A stretch of DNA of 64,000 nucleotides from Cymbidium sinense (GCA_021442155.1 CM038215.1:5914976-5978975); one strand, 5' to 3'; counted from the stretch's first letter, positions 22,880 through 33,855 are shown. The notes: generated by a model not told the origin, from the sequence alone. Translations and numbers: made by a program.

Positions 22880-23770
22880 GAACCAAATTTATTTTAAAAA
22901 AATCTTGAGATTCTTGATATGATGAATAGAAGCATTGCAGAAAATAAAGAAATCATTTGCAAATAAATGAAATGAAGAAGACAGAGTTTTGTAATGCATA
23001 CTAGGATTGTTTAAGAATAGATCATTGATGCTCCTAGATAAGTACTCAACAACAATAATAAATAAGGTAGGAGATAGATGATCCCATTATCTTAGGCCAT
23101 GAAAAGAAGGAAAGAAGCCCAAGGCTTCCCCATTAAGGAAAATAGAAAACCAGGCATTATTAATACAATTTTTAATAAGAAAGATAAATTTATTAGAAAA
23201 CCTAAATAAATTTAGAATATGGATAAGGAAATCCCAAGATATAATGTTAAAAGCTTTGGTAATATCTAATTTGAACATAATGTTGCCACCTCTAGTCTTA
23301 GCATCTAAATCATGAATTAATTCTTAAGAAAGCAGAATATTTTTAGAAATAGATCTACCTCTAACAAAACTAGTTTGGTTTAGAGAGATAATCCTATGAA
23401 GTAAAGGACATTGGTTAGAATTTTGGAAATCAGCTTATTGAAGAAGGTGCAAAGACTAATAGGTCTAAAATAACTCCAATAGTCTAGATTATCTTTCTTA
23501 GGTATGAGAACAATAGAAGTGCTAGAAAAATATCTAGGAAATAGATTACCATTAAAAAAATCAACCAGCCTCAACCAAATTATCTTTAATAATAGACTAG
23601 CATTTTTGAAAAAATTGGGTAGTGAAACCCTACCAACAACAGAATCTATGTTCATGCTATTAAGAAATTTAAAAATTTCCTCTTCATTAGGTACAATAGT
23701 AAGCAAATCATTATCATTATTGTTTATAATATAACGAATCAAGTGTGATTTAGAAATAGCTTCATAAAAG
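22880..23770 (-). pseudogene. LINE A reverse transcriptase, inactivated
   Basis: Minus-strand frames at 23742-23380 and 23278-23087 carry LINE RT signatures in order: EEIFKFLNSMN, then IVLIPKK, FRPISL, then motif A as FKLDITKAF, ISWDFL, and a GEALGFFPSFHGLRQGDP-like stretch crossing a frame break. The motif-C region reads HLFANDFFIFCN; the family norm is FADD, so the first catalytic Asp is Asn here (codon at 22955-22957). Frames shift between blocks. The domain is clearly RT by motif order but is inactive. Confidence 0.85.
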
Positions 23771-24270
23771 CAACTTTATTAAGCATATTTCTAAAGTAAT
23801 TAATGTTCGAATCCTTAATATCATTATTCTCCGTAATCCATTCTCCATTATCATCTTTAATTTTTTGAATATTATTTAAAGCTCTCTTTTATTAACTAAA
23901 GCATGGAAATATCTAGTATTTTCTATCATCATCAATATGTTTACTAGTAGCTTTTTTGGCTAATAAGTCTCTTCCATATTTTAAAATTAAGAAGTTTATC
24001 TTTCACCTCGGTCAAATCCTTAATCTTAGTAGGATCGGACATAATAGAGACTTCAAGATCACAAACCAATTTTCTATTTCTTTGATATTAGTAAAAGGTT
24101 TTTTAAAATAATCCATGTTCCATAAACTTATTTTGTTTAAGTCTTTTAAGCTTAAACCAAAATCTATTCATCTGTCGAATCGGGATGTAGAGCTTTCCAA
24201 TTGTTAGCCATGACATTAAAGAAATCAATATGCTGAATCCACATGTTTCGAAATTTAAAATGAGAGAAAT

Positions 24271-24850
24271 TTTAAGTTTAGGTTAAGGTTTTTATTTTTT
24301 TAGTTTAGGTTAATCCACACTCCAAGTTAAGGTTAATCCACACTCCAAGTAAAATGAAAGTGGCCAACAACAGTCGATTATAGAAGGAATCCAGTGAGAA
24401 TCACACAAAACAGCCATCAAGCAATGACCAGAAAGCCAAAAATGAGAGGTGAAAAAGGTAATCACCAGAGCATGAGGTCGAGAGCTCGGGCAAAGGGTGG
24501 GTTTAGGTTAAGGTTTTTATTTTTTTAGTTTAGTTCATATTTTTATTGTTTAGTTTATTTTAAGTTTATTTTATTTTAAGTTTAGGGTTTAGGGTTCAGG
24601 GTTTAAGGTTTAGGGTTTAGGGTTTAGTGTCTAGGGTTTAGGGTTTAAGTTTTATGGTTTAGGATTTAGGTTTTAGGGTTTAGGGTTTAGGGTTTAGGGT
24701 TTAGGGTTTTAGGGATTAGGGTTTAAGGTTTTAAGGATTAGGGTTTAGGATTTAGAGTTTATGGTTTTTATGGTTTAGGTTTTAATGTTTAGGGTTTAAT
24801 TTTTAGTTTTAGGGTTCAAGTTTTAGTTTAGGGTTTAGGATTTTTGGTTT
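24271..24850 (+). repeat. Telomere-like satellite resuming after LINE A, with a 192 bp insert
   Basis: Satellite resumes at about 24271. A 33 bp satellite-like sequence at 24276-24308 is repeated exactly at 24501-24533, enclosing 192 bp of unrelated sequence (24309-24500). That insert begins with two adjacent copies of GGTTAATCCACACTCCAAGT. I do not recognise it: no frame, no poly(A), no terminal inverted repeat. After it the stretch returns to TTTAGGG repeats (24580-24850), including a near-perfect run at about 24675-24705. Confidence 0.75.
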
Positions 24851-24910
24851 TTTTAACTGAGAGCAAATTCAGATTCAACATTTCTTCTTTTTCATTTCAT
24901 CAACCACACC
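24851..24910 (-). pseudogene. GRP gene fragment 4, 3'UTR end (left part, split by the LTR element)
   Basis: The T-rich edge and the first 60 bp of the usual GRP 3'UTR (GAGAGCAAATTC...CATTTCATCAACC on +) match the same position in the other copies, then stop at ACACC where the LTR element begins. The missing continuation (ACACCAAGTTTT...) is found 19.8 kb away at 44744. Confidence 0.85.
24906..24910. repeat. Target site duplication, left copy (ACACC)
   Basis: ACACC directly precedes the 5' LTR and also follows the 3' LTR at 44744-44748. In uninterrupted GRP copies the site reads AACACACCAAG, so the element landed in this word. Because the LTR end is itself AC-rich, the repeat could be counted as 4 or 5 bp. 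Confidence 0.6.
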
Positions 24911-27900
24911 TTTTGACCTCCCAAGTAAGTTCTCAACCTCTTGTTAGACCTAGGAACCTCTAGACATCAAGGTTTCTTTAGTCATAAGACACTTCTAGAT
25001 TATGTGAACACTTGACCTAATCCTGAGACTTAGAAGGGTTAATCATATTTGGCCATGTCTTAGGGACATGGGAAAATAACCTAGCATAAAGATCCATGTA
25101 CACCTTCTTAAATACAATTCAAATCTAAATTTCCAACCAAACCTCAAACACAATTTCAAATCCAAATCCAAGTCCAAACTCAAATCCAAATGATTGAAAC
25201 CCAAGGTCAAATCCAAACTTGAAATCCTTTATAAGCCCTTTAATCAACCTTCATGAACATAGCCAATATTCCATCCAATTCAATCCAAGCTCAATTGATT
25301 TTCTCATAAATCAATTGTACCTTCAATTATCTTCTCAAATATAAATAAAATATAAATTCAAATAGCCAAAACCAAATCCAAAATCAAATCAAAACCCAAT
25401 TTAAACCCTTTAAGCCTAAATCAAGCTAAAATCAATGGATATTCTCTTGAATCAATCATTCCTTCAATCATCTATCTAAATATAAATGAAACAAACAATC
25501 ATCCAGTCAAATCAAAATTAACCCAAGTCAAACCCAACCTAGCCCATTTGACTTGAAAATATTCAAATGAACCAAAACTCATTTGAATACAAACCAATTG
25601 CAATTGAATTTATATATCAATCTCAAATCTGAATATAAACTCAACTAAATCCAATTGGTTCACTTGACCTAAAGTGTCTAATTTGACCTACATGAACCAA
25701 AATCTAATTTAATCAAAATCAAAGTGAGTTAAGCCAATCCAAACATCATGTCATGATTGTTGATCAACCTAAGATGATCAATTGATATAAAATAGGTCAA
25801 ACCAAGTCAACTTAGTCGGCTGACCAAGTTAACACTTTAGCCTATATGAACCCCAACTATCCAAATTGCAACCTAAGCCAAATCCATTGAAACCAATGAT
25901 TCAAATTAACCCAAAATCAACATTTATACTTGACTTGACCTTAAATTGAGCCAAACCTAGCACAATTGGCCCTAGTTGACCCAAATTGACATAAAGAAGT
26001 CAAATTAGACTAAACCCAAATTAAATCAAACTAAACCATACAATCCTCTCCAAATAGTCATATGAACTTGACATAACCATTAGTTTAACCTAATTTGACC
26101 AATTGGTTAACCTAACCAATTTTGACCTAATTTGACCCAAATGGGTCAAATTGTGCCAAACCTAACCAAATGAACTCCAAATGGCCTGAAATTTTGTCCA
26201 ACTCACTTTTGCACTCATTTCAAATATGCCAAAATCAAATTCAATGCCAAATGACCACTCTACCCTTGGGCTAAGGGTATCACATAAGACAAAATACCTA
26301 TGTAAATGGTCATTTCTTTTCCTTGGCCACTTGACACTCATCAATTGCCCCACTTAGGCTCCAAGGACATTGTCCAACCAAACCCAAGAGGTTGTTGGGT
26401 TAGCTATGACTCATGGGGAGATGAAATCACCTCCCATCCCCCATTGGAACACTTGGTAGGAAGGACCTCCAGTTCTCTTTTCTAGGACACTCACTTGTCC
26501 TTCATAGCAGCCACCTCCCATGCCTTGGCCTACCAAATTAAGCCACCTAAGGAGAATCCTAACCACCCCAAGCCAAAGACACCCACTTGAAGCAAAAAAT
26601 CACCATGAATGTGGTGATTTTTCCATTAAAGAGGAGAAAATATAGAGGCAAAACTCTTCCTCACACACTCATTTCACTTTCTTAGAGCATCCAAACCAAC
26701 CATCAACCATTCCCACTTGGTTTTTGGACAAAAGTCATCAAAATCAAGTGGATTCTAGTGAGGAAGCAGCGGACATTGGTGGATACATTATTTCAAAGTG
26801 AAGCAAGAGCCCAAACCCATTCCAAAGCTTCTTCTTGTAATTAAGAGCATGCTCGGATCATCACTGCCACCGAAAGTCATTCTTGGTGAGGTAATTTTTA
26901 AGAACCTTAGCTGGCTTTAGGTTCTTTTGTTTGTGCTAATTTTTTCTTGATTTTAGAAATTTCCTTTAGATTACCCATGCATTTTTTTTATTTTACATCA
27001 TGCCCACACATTTTGAGTTATTTACAGTGAAGATTGCCAAAAAATCAAGCCTAAAATGAAGTTTTTCATTCAATTTTTTCATAAGAATCATAAAAATCTT
27101 GCCTAAAATAGTGTTACCTTTGCCTCTTCCACTAGATTGCCCGCTAGCCATCTAATCTTCCATTCAGGAAAATAGACAGCTTAGATCATATGGATGGTCT
27201 GGCTCTGATAAGTGGATCACTTAGTTTTGATCACGTGGATCGTGCTTATCGATCTGGACCGTCTGATCCACGATCAAATGATCAGATCTGATTTATGCAT
27301 CCTTGTCTGCATTCTCGCTCATCTACTAATGTGGCATCGCACTAGCCACTCACGCGGTGCCATGTGGCACCATGTGGTCCAGGCAATGCTGCGTTGGTGC
27401 TAACTAGGTTAAGTAAGATATTAGGGATTTTTTGCTTTTTAAAAATTCATTAAAAACACTTGAAAATTCAAAAATTCATTAAAAAAACACTTAACTAAAA
27501 ATTGCAAATAAGGCTCATTGGATTTGTCTTTCCGGGAAGAATCCAATGAAGCCAAAATCCACAAATTTTATTAAATAGTTTGATCTTAATTTAAGTTTTA
27601 GGAAAAATAAAATTGCATTAATTAAATCAAAATGACACAACAGATTAATTTGAAATTTTTAGAGATTAAAAGTGAGCTTAAAATCTACCTACCATACAAA
27701 TTTCAATTTAAAAGGATTTCTGGATTGGGAGATATTACATTCTAAAGTTCAAATAGTTAAAATAAATTAATGTAATTTATAAAAATCATGGAAAATCATT
27801 TAAATTAGCTGAAACTCTGGAAAATTATAAAACATCATAGAAAAATCCTAAAAATGTAAGTATATATTTGTTTTGAAGGTATTTCAGAGGAGATTCAATT

Positions 27901-29921
27901 AAAATTGATCTCAATTAATTTTGAATAGTAATTAAGGCTCAATTTAGGTTTAATTAAAAACTTAATTAGCTTAATTACTCTTTAATTATCGAAGTAATTA
28001 ATCCTAAACTTTCTGAGGTTGATTAATGGGATGACCTGTGCCTCCCATAATTTTCTTGGGATTTATTGCTTCGTTAATTAGGGAAATTAGTTATCTTAAT
28101 CTTAATTATTTTTCTAATTAATTAAACAATTAATTAATAATCTAAATAGTAAGGAAATAATTAATTAAGCTTATTAATCATTGTGAAATAGTGAATGGGC
28201 ATGGGAATGAGATTGTGACCTCTTTCCCAATCTTTTCCCTAAGTCCATTGCACTTGAATGGAAATTAATTAATTTGGGATTAATTGATGGTTTAATTCAT
28301 TAATTAAATTTTTTTAATTAATCAATTTGAAACTATAATCACATGATATCTTAATTAATTAATTCGTGGGTAGATATTTAAGTGTTCAATGATCTAAAGA
28401 CATTTAAGGAAATTATGGATAACCCACATGTGTGGGAAAACCATGAAAGTATTTAATTAAGTTTCTTAACTTAATTAAACACTAATTGTGAGCTAATTGC
28501 ATTAGGCCTCTTTCGTTTCTTAGGTTCATTGCTAATTTAGTTTCCAATGTATGTACATATCCTGTACACTCATAATTACTTGGTTAATTAAATTATGACA
28601 ACATAGGTAAGGGTTAATTAATTGATTTAATGCATAGTACAACCTAATTAACCCATAAAATCAACTTACTTACTTTTAATTAAACAAAATTAAATCACAA
28701 ACATGGGAATAGGTTAGGATTAGAAAACTTTCCCTCATTTATTGAAACCAAATGAAATATGAAATTGAAATTGATAATTAAAAAGCCTTGGTTTTCTTTA
28801 AATGCTTTTATTTTATTTGATTGTAATTAGGAATTACTTTAATCGAATGAAATCACATGTTTATGTTTATTCATTCCTTTACAATCATGTTAAATGTTGT
28901 ATGTCATTTGAAATCATACATTCATCTTTTCAAAATTAATTAAATCAAATGGTTTTCTTATGTCAAGCTTGCATGTGTTGATTTAATTTATAATATGTGT
29001 GACTATTATCACTATTAAATCAAAAAATATTTTTCTAAGCTTATAAATGTATGGTTACATATGCTATCAATGTTAGTTATAAATACATAAGAGATGTATA
29101 TGATTATAGCTTAAATGTATGAAGTAATGCTCCTTTCCTTATATTCATGTATTGATTTAAGTAAGTGGGATGTTAATGGGTATATAGTCTGGACATCCTG
29201 GGAATACAAGGCTTTAGTTAGCACTAAGGAGGTCATTTGATTACCTCACTTCCTGGGTTTAACAATGGCACATACTCCATTTGATTTTATTCTTATGTAT
29301 TTCAATACTAGAATTTGGATGGGGATTTAATTCATATACATAAATGATTCAATCAAATTAAATATCATTTTTTTGCATGACTTTCATTCTCCAAATTATG
29401 AATACATGCGTATGTATTTAAGAAAAGTGGTATATAGTCTGGACATTCTAGGAATATGAGGCTTTAGCTAGCCCTAAGGAGGTCATTTGATTACCTCACT
29501 TCCCTAGTTTACCAAAGGCATGTACTTGGTTAGGTCTTTTATGCATGCATGTGTGTATTTAATTAAAGAATGGTAATCCTTCCTTTTTATTAAAAATACA
29601 TGCATTTGCAATTGTTCAAGTGATTGAATTAATTGATCATGTGATTTAGAGCTCTTTTTCTTATGTTCATGCATGTAAATTTACATATGGTTTGAATTTA
29701 ATGGTATATAATCTAGACATCCTAAGAATATGAGGCTTTAGCTAGCCCTAAGGAAGACCCATCATGCCTTAGGAGTCCTTATTAAGTGATTAGGTCCATT
29801 ATATAGTGATAATTTCTATCTTTCGAGATAGTGCATCTTTCCTTAATGTCATACCTGATCATTTCAATAAGTACCCCCTAAGATCTACGTGGTATCCCAC
29901 ATCTCAAAAATAAACACCACA
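24911..29921 (+). repeat. 5' LTR (5.0 kb, carrying a large deletion)
   Basis: Begins TTTTGACCTC (TGTTGACCTC in the 3' LTR) and ends TAAACACCACA just before the PBS. It aligns in order with 37335-44743: the AACC-rich opening, the TTAATTAATTA-rich middle (about 27900-28700), three internal repeats starting GGTATATAGTCTGGACATCC, and the final 190 bp. It lacks about 2.4 kb present in the 3' LTR (about 42120-44583); the break falls at about 29757, where CTAGCCCTAAGGAA meets GACCCATCATGCC. No genes are visible; small open frames inside are not conserved in the other LTR. Confidence 0.85.
29179..29757 (+). repeat. Three internal repeats within the 5' LTR
   Basis: The motif GGTATATAGTCTGGACATCC followed by a GAGGCTTTAGCTAGCCCTAAG-like stretch and, in the first two copies, GAGGTCATTTGATTACCTC starts at 29179, 29429 and 29703. 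GAGGT...ACCTC is itself a short inverted repeat. The third copy is cut short by the LTR deletion. The spacing of about 250-275 bp is the same in the 3' LTR. Confidence 0.8.
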
Positions 29922-29929
29922 AATTTTTT

Positions 29930-29947
29930 TGGTGACTCCACTGTGGA
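29930..29947 (+). promoter_or_regulatory. Primer binding site, probably tRNA-Arg type, C-to-T decayed
   Basis: TGGTGACTCCACTGTGGA lies 8 bp after the 5' LTR end. It differs from the TGGCGACTCCGCTGGGGA type of PBS, which I recall as tRNA-Arg-complementary in Ogre-like elements, at three positions. Two of them are CpG losses (CG to TG and CG to CA), as expected from cytosine methylation. Position, length and the TGG start fit a minus-strand primer site. Confidence 0.7.
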
Positions 29948-30335
29948 GGGTTCCACTCTCCATCTCTAGTAGCAATTATTGTCTCCAAACATCGATAGTG
30001 GACTTGTATTTTATATGGGTCCTATCTTTCTTTCCATTGGCACTTAGCCTATTTCATCCTTAGGTTGAGCTAGCTAACATCCTTTAGGTTTTAAGACCAC
30101 ACTCCATGTAGGTCTTAAAACCCCTATTATGTCCCCCAATTGTTAAAAAAAAAAATTGAATTAACTAAAGAAGTTGACTAAATATTTAGAACCTCTTTAC
30201 CATTCTCTTAGTGAGGAAAGGTTCATCTCATACTTAAGAAAATAAACTCTTTGCAAAAAGATATATACTTTCAAAAGCAGTTCTCAAATTAAAATTCATG
30301 ACAAAGATCTGCATTTAAAGATAATAACCAAACCT
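29948..30335 (+). other. Leader region after the PBS, no feature recognised
   Basis: AT-rich stretch between the PBS and the inverted-repeat array. It includes an A10 run near 30147 and no open frame of note. By position it is the start of the untranslated leader of the element. Confidence 0.5.
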
Positions 30336-31486
30336 CATGCAACAATATCCATGATTGTTGCATGGAAGTTCTTTTCAAAATTTAAAATCAAATAATTTTA
30401 AAATCCTTTTCCAAAAGCACATATTTTAAAATAGTAATCTCCATTCAACACACCTAAGCTTGTTGAATGAAGATTTTATTTTCAAATAAGATCATGACAT
30501 AAAATTGAAATTTCATTTAGAACATCCTACATGTGCTAAGTTGAAATTTCTCTTCAAATGCAACATCACACACAAATATCCCATCTTTGAAAATCAAAAA
30601 GAAAAATATAATTGATTTCCATTTAACATGCCTAAATTTATTAAATGGAAGTCCCATTTTCAAAATCATTAAAAATTAAAACACATTTGAATTCAATTTG
30701 ACATACCCAAATTTGCAAATGAGAATTCCCCTTTTCAAAATCAAAACCAAATTGGACTCTACTTAACATACCCATATTTACTAAGTAGAGTTCCCTTTTT
30801 GAAATCGTAAATAAATCAAACACACTTTAACTCCATTTGACATACCCAAATTTGTCAAATGAGAGTCCCACCTTTTCAAAATTGAAAACAAATTGAACTT
30901 TATTTAACATACCACATTTGTTAAATAGAAGTTCTCCACTTTCAAAACAACACAAAACAAACTCATCACTTAACATACCAAATTTGTTAAGTAAGGGTCT
31001 CATTTTTCAAAATCAAATCAAAATACATCAAACACATTTGGCTTCACTTAGCATACCTAAATTTGCTAAGTAAGGATCCCATTTTCAAATTGAATTCAAC
31101 AAATCAAACACATGACACACATCATCACAAATAACAATCATGCTTTCAAAAATTGTTTTCAAACATGCACTTAAATCTTATTTAGCATACATGAATTTGC
31201 TAAGTGATGATTCCAAAATCAATCCAAAACAAAGTCAATTGACCTCCCATTTAACATACCCAAATTTATTAAATGAGGGTCCCAAACATAAAATGAAATT
31301 CAAATGTGTGCCAATGGAATCATCAATTAAGAGCCTCTCCAAAACATTTAAACCCCATTCAACATACCCAAATTTCTTGAATGTCGATTCTAAATTTGAA
31401 TCAAATTCAAAGTCTCTCCTCCAAAAAAAATGTCAAAATATCACCCATATTTGAACCCCATTTAGCATACCTAAATTTGTTAAATG
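30336..31486 (+). repeat. Array of about 14 short inverted repeats with covarying stems and conserved loops
   Basis: Each unit is an inverted repeat of about 26-36 bp, spaced about 60-135 bp apart. Stems differ between units but stay paired: CATGCAACAAT/ATTGTTGCATG (30336-30364), CATTCAACA/TGTTGAATG (30442-30469), CATTTAA/TTAAATG (30620-30647), ACTCTACTTA/TAAGTAGAGT (30756-30791), CATTTGACA/TGTCAAATG (30834-30861), TATTTAACA/TGTTAAATA (30901-30927), ACTTAACA/TGTTAAGT (30968-30992), ACTTAGCA/TGCTAAGT (31046-31071), CATTCAA/TTGAATG (31356-31383). From the fourth unit on, the inner part stays close to CATACCCAAATTT. Flanks often extend the stem, for example GAACTT...AAGTTC around the unit at 30901. 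Units near 30514 and 30695 are weaker. Spacings are not multiples of three, so this is not a peptide repeat. Confidence 0.8.
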
Positions 31487-32822
31487 AGGGTCCCAATTCA
31501 ACAATCAAATCAAGTAAATAATTCAAATCAATAACATTCAAGTGAAGGTCTAATATGGTTCTCTTTCCAGTATTGCAGAGATTCTAGCCCTCATGAACAT
31601 CAGTATAAAGGAGGTGGTTGGCAAGAAGCCACTTCTTCAGTTTGACCTACAGTCTGATTCTGAGTTTCTCTAACCAAAAGAGAAAGACCATAAAAGTTCT
31701 ATCAAGAGCCAAGAATAAGATCAACAAGGATTTTTGAGTATGTATTATTCATTCTAGATGAGGATGACTTAAATGATTTGAATACTAATTTCTAAAAGAA
31801 GAAAACTCTCAAATTGACAATTACAATAATGATCGTAATCCATAAAATAGTAGTACTGATGGACTTCATGCCTTTAAGGATTCCAACTCGAGTTGAGGTA
31901 CCCCCATTCTAAACTTTCGTGGTGTTACTATCGACAAAGATTTAGAATCATCAGATCTAATAGAAGAAATTTTGGGCACCATAAAAGAGTAGGTAGACAT
32001 CAATTCTACCTCTCTTTCAGAAGATACCAGAGAAGCCAATTGTTGTAGTGGTAGGGTCCTACCACTTTGATCAACACCATAGGAAGAAGCAAACCAATCA
32101 TTGTAAATAATCAAATTCTAAATCCTTCTTAAGATACACCTCATAATCCAAAATAAGGGCATCAAACTATTTTGAAGATTAATCTTAAGGTCCTAAACTA
32201 TCTTTGAAGGTTGCTCACTAAGCTAAAATAATGAGTGCACCCTCACCTTCTCTAAGGAGATAGAGGAGTGATTAATTGGAGCTTAACCTAATTCTTCTTT
32301 GCTCAGTTAGTGGAAACCTCCTCAAGTCTTACTCAACATAGAATATCCTATGGAAAAGGAAGACAAGCTATCCCCTCTAGAGAACACAATTTAAACAAAG
32401 ACTCAAAAAAAAAAAAAAAAGGAGAGAAAGAAAAAAAATGAAACAAAAAGAGAAAAGAAAGAAAAGGAAAATTTAAAAAAATGAATGAAAAAATAGAGAA
32501 GAAGAGAAAGAAAAAAAAAAGAGAAAAAGAGAAAAAGTAAAGCACCAATAATACACATTGATTTGGAATCTAAAGGATAAATCATGTGGACGAGGTGTAA
32601 ATTCAAAGAAAAGGAGAGCAAAAAAAACATATAAAATAAATTTTGACTCTACTTTTGACAAGTCTTTGGAGTAGATAACAGTAAAAAAAAGTTCTGAAAG
32701 GATAATTCATGAAAGATATGACTTGAAACTGTGTGGGTATGCGAGCACATTGACTCCAATTCTACTATCCCATGATATTATTATAGGATTTTAAGTTGAG
32801 AGTTGTGCCTAACCTCTAACCT

Positions 32823-32916
<94 letters not shown>

Positions 32917-33540
32917 ACATATCAAACTTCCACTTCATCTCTTTCTTTAAGCTCAGAAGATGATTCAACAGTTGTACATAAACCTTCAAGTGAAGTAATA
33001 AAATCATATTTTGCCTATTCTATGTACTTTTTTTTAAAGAATTTAGAATACTTTCAAGTAGAGGATACACTCCCTGAAGTTGAGAAGAAAATTAGATCAT
33101 CAACGAATGAGTTTTAAGAGATTAACCTTAGAACTTAAAGGTAGTCCACCCACACTCCCAACATCCATATAGATAAGTTAGAAAGAAAATGCCAATGACA
33201 TAGTTAGGTTACTTTTGTAGTTTAAAGACTACTTTACCTAAGACCGTAATGAAGGGCCCAATACATCTTTAAGGTAGTAGTCTACAAACTCAAAATTGAA
33301 CCTATTGCAATTCGTACTTTGCAAACTTTTGATGCGAACATTTTCACTAAGAAGAAGATCAATGTTTGAAGTCAACCTTATTGAAGAAGAAAGGTGCTAT
33401 CATGATTACCCATCATTATGCCCAGTCAAAAGGAAGGGCATTCAAATCCACACATATGTCCATTAAGATTTATGCATGTCTTGAAGATGAATCCACATTA
33501 CCTATTTCAAATTTGATATGACATAGCCTCTTTACATGCG
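31487..33540 (+). other. Retrotransposon interior, decayed, no domain recognised
   Basis: By position this should hold gag and the protease/early pol region. No frame is long enough, and I could not match the short ones to gag, CCHC zinc knuckles or a protease DTG motif. It contains a purine-rich AAAGAGAAAG tract (about 32404-32540) and an (AT)n tract (32827-32912). Phe/Ser-rich minus-strand peptides come from the purine tract and are not genes. Confidence 0.5.
32827..32912. repeat. (AT)n microsatellite, 43 units
   Basis: Uninterrupted AT dinucleotide run of 86 bp. Apparent Tyr/Ile-repeat peptides on both strands here are artefacts of the dinucleotide. Confidence 0.95.
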
Positions 33541-33855
33541 TCTCCTCATTCAAGGATGGGTTGAATGATGCTAGAGGATGATGAGGTCATTTGCACTTAT
33601 AATTTCCATTGGAATTTACATAAGGTCATGCCTTTCTCACTGGTTAAAGAAAAAGGAAGACCATCTTTACAATCTGAGTAGTTCTCTTTGATTGGTTATG
33701 AAACTACAGTTTGAAGTTGAATCCCTTAAAGTATACAATTAGAATGACTTTAGGGGAGTTTCTAAGGCTTGTAGTAAAGCATCATGGGATAATAAGGATT
33801 GATCTAAAAGGGATTAAAGAGACATTAGAGATGCAGCCTCCAAGATTCTACTTAA
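33541..33855 (+). pseudogene. Ty3/gypsy reverse transcriptase remnant, catalytic segment lost
   Basis: Three collinear pieces match the RT of Ty3/gypsy elements. MLEDDEVICTYNFHW then HKVMPF (about 33570-33636) corresponds to the ...EDEEKTAF..W...YKVMPFGL region. KEKGRPSL, read in the adjacent frame as EDHLYNL (about 33645-33680), corresponds to the EEDH..L region just after the YVDD box. LKLNPLKYTIRM then GEFLRLVVKHHGI, DLKGIKETLEMQPPR (33711-33845) corresponds to the thumb/connection KLNP.KC.F...GKFLGF.V...GI...KI.AI..MP.P. The stretch that should hold YVDD is missing between MPF and EDHL, and a stop interrupts the second piece. Family knowledge gives the lineage as Ty3/gypsy; the copy is inactive. 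Confidence 0.75.

Larger units (their letters stand above)
18932..24270 (-). mobile_element. LINE A: 5'-truncated L1-type retrotransposon
   Basis: Its 3' end is at the left: a T8 tract on + (poly(A) on the sense strand) followed by a conserved end word, ATTTTATTGCCAC. Sense order is ORF2 reverse transcriptase (about 23770-22880), zinc-binding/connection region (about 22560-21640), RNase H (21431-20937) and a 2 kb T/G-rich 3'UTR. The endonuclease domain and ORF1 are missing; the element breaks off at about 24270 against satellite, typical of 5' truncation during target-primed reverse transcription. Many frameshifts and stops break ORF2. The 3' end resembles those of the LINEs at 45513 and 51909, so all three are one family. 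Confidence 0.9.

Noticed and set aside
27212..27403. 63-residue + frame in the 5' LTR
   Set aside because: Not conserved in the corresponding part of the 3' LTR (about 39600-39780) and no domain.
29922..29960. tRNA gene near the PBS
   Set aside because: Only an 18 bp match to a tRNA 3' end type; no cloverleaf or A/B boxes. It is a primer binding site.
31140..31454. 104-residue + frame with repeats like TYPNLLNE
   Set aside because: Reads through the inverted-repeat array; unit spacing is not a multiple of three and other units are not open, so the repetition is at DNA/RNA level.
30336..31486. CRISPR array
   Set aside because: Plant nuclear context; units diverge, spacing is irregular (about 60-135 bp), and there are no cas genes.
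32348..32661. Phe/Ser-rich minus frames
   Set aside because: Complement of the AAAGAGAAAG purine tract within the retrotransposon interior.
32803..33117. Frame with a long Tyr-Ile repeat
   Set aside because: Created by the (AT)n tract; no conserved sequence around it.
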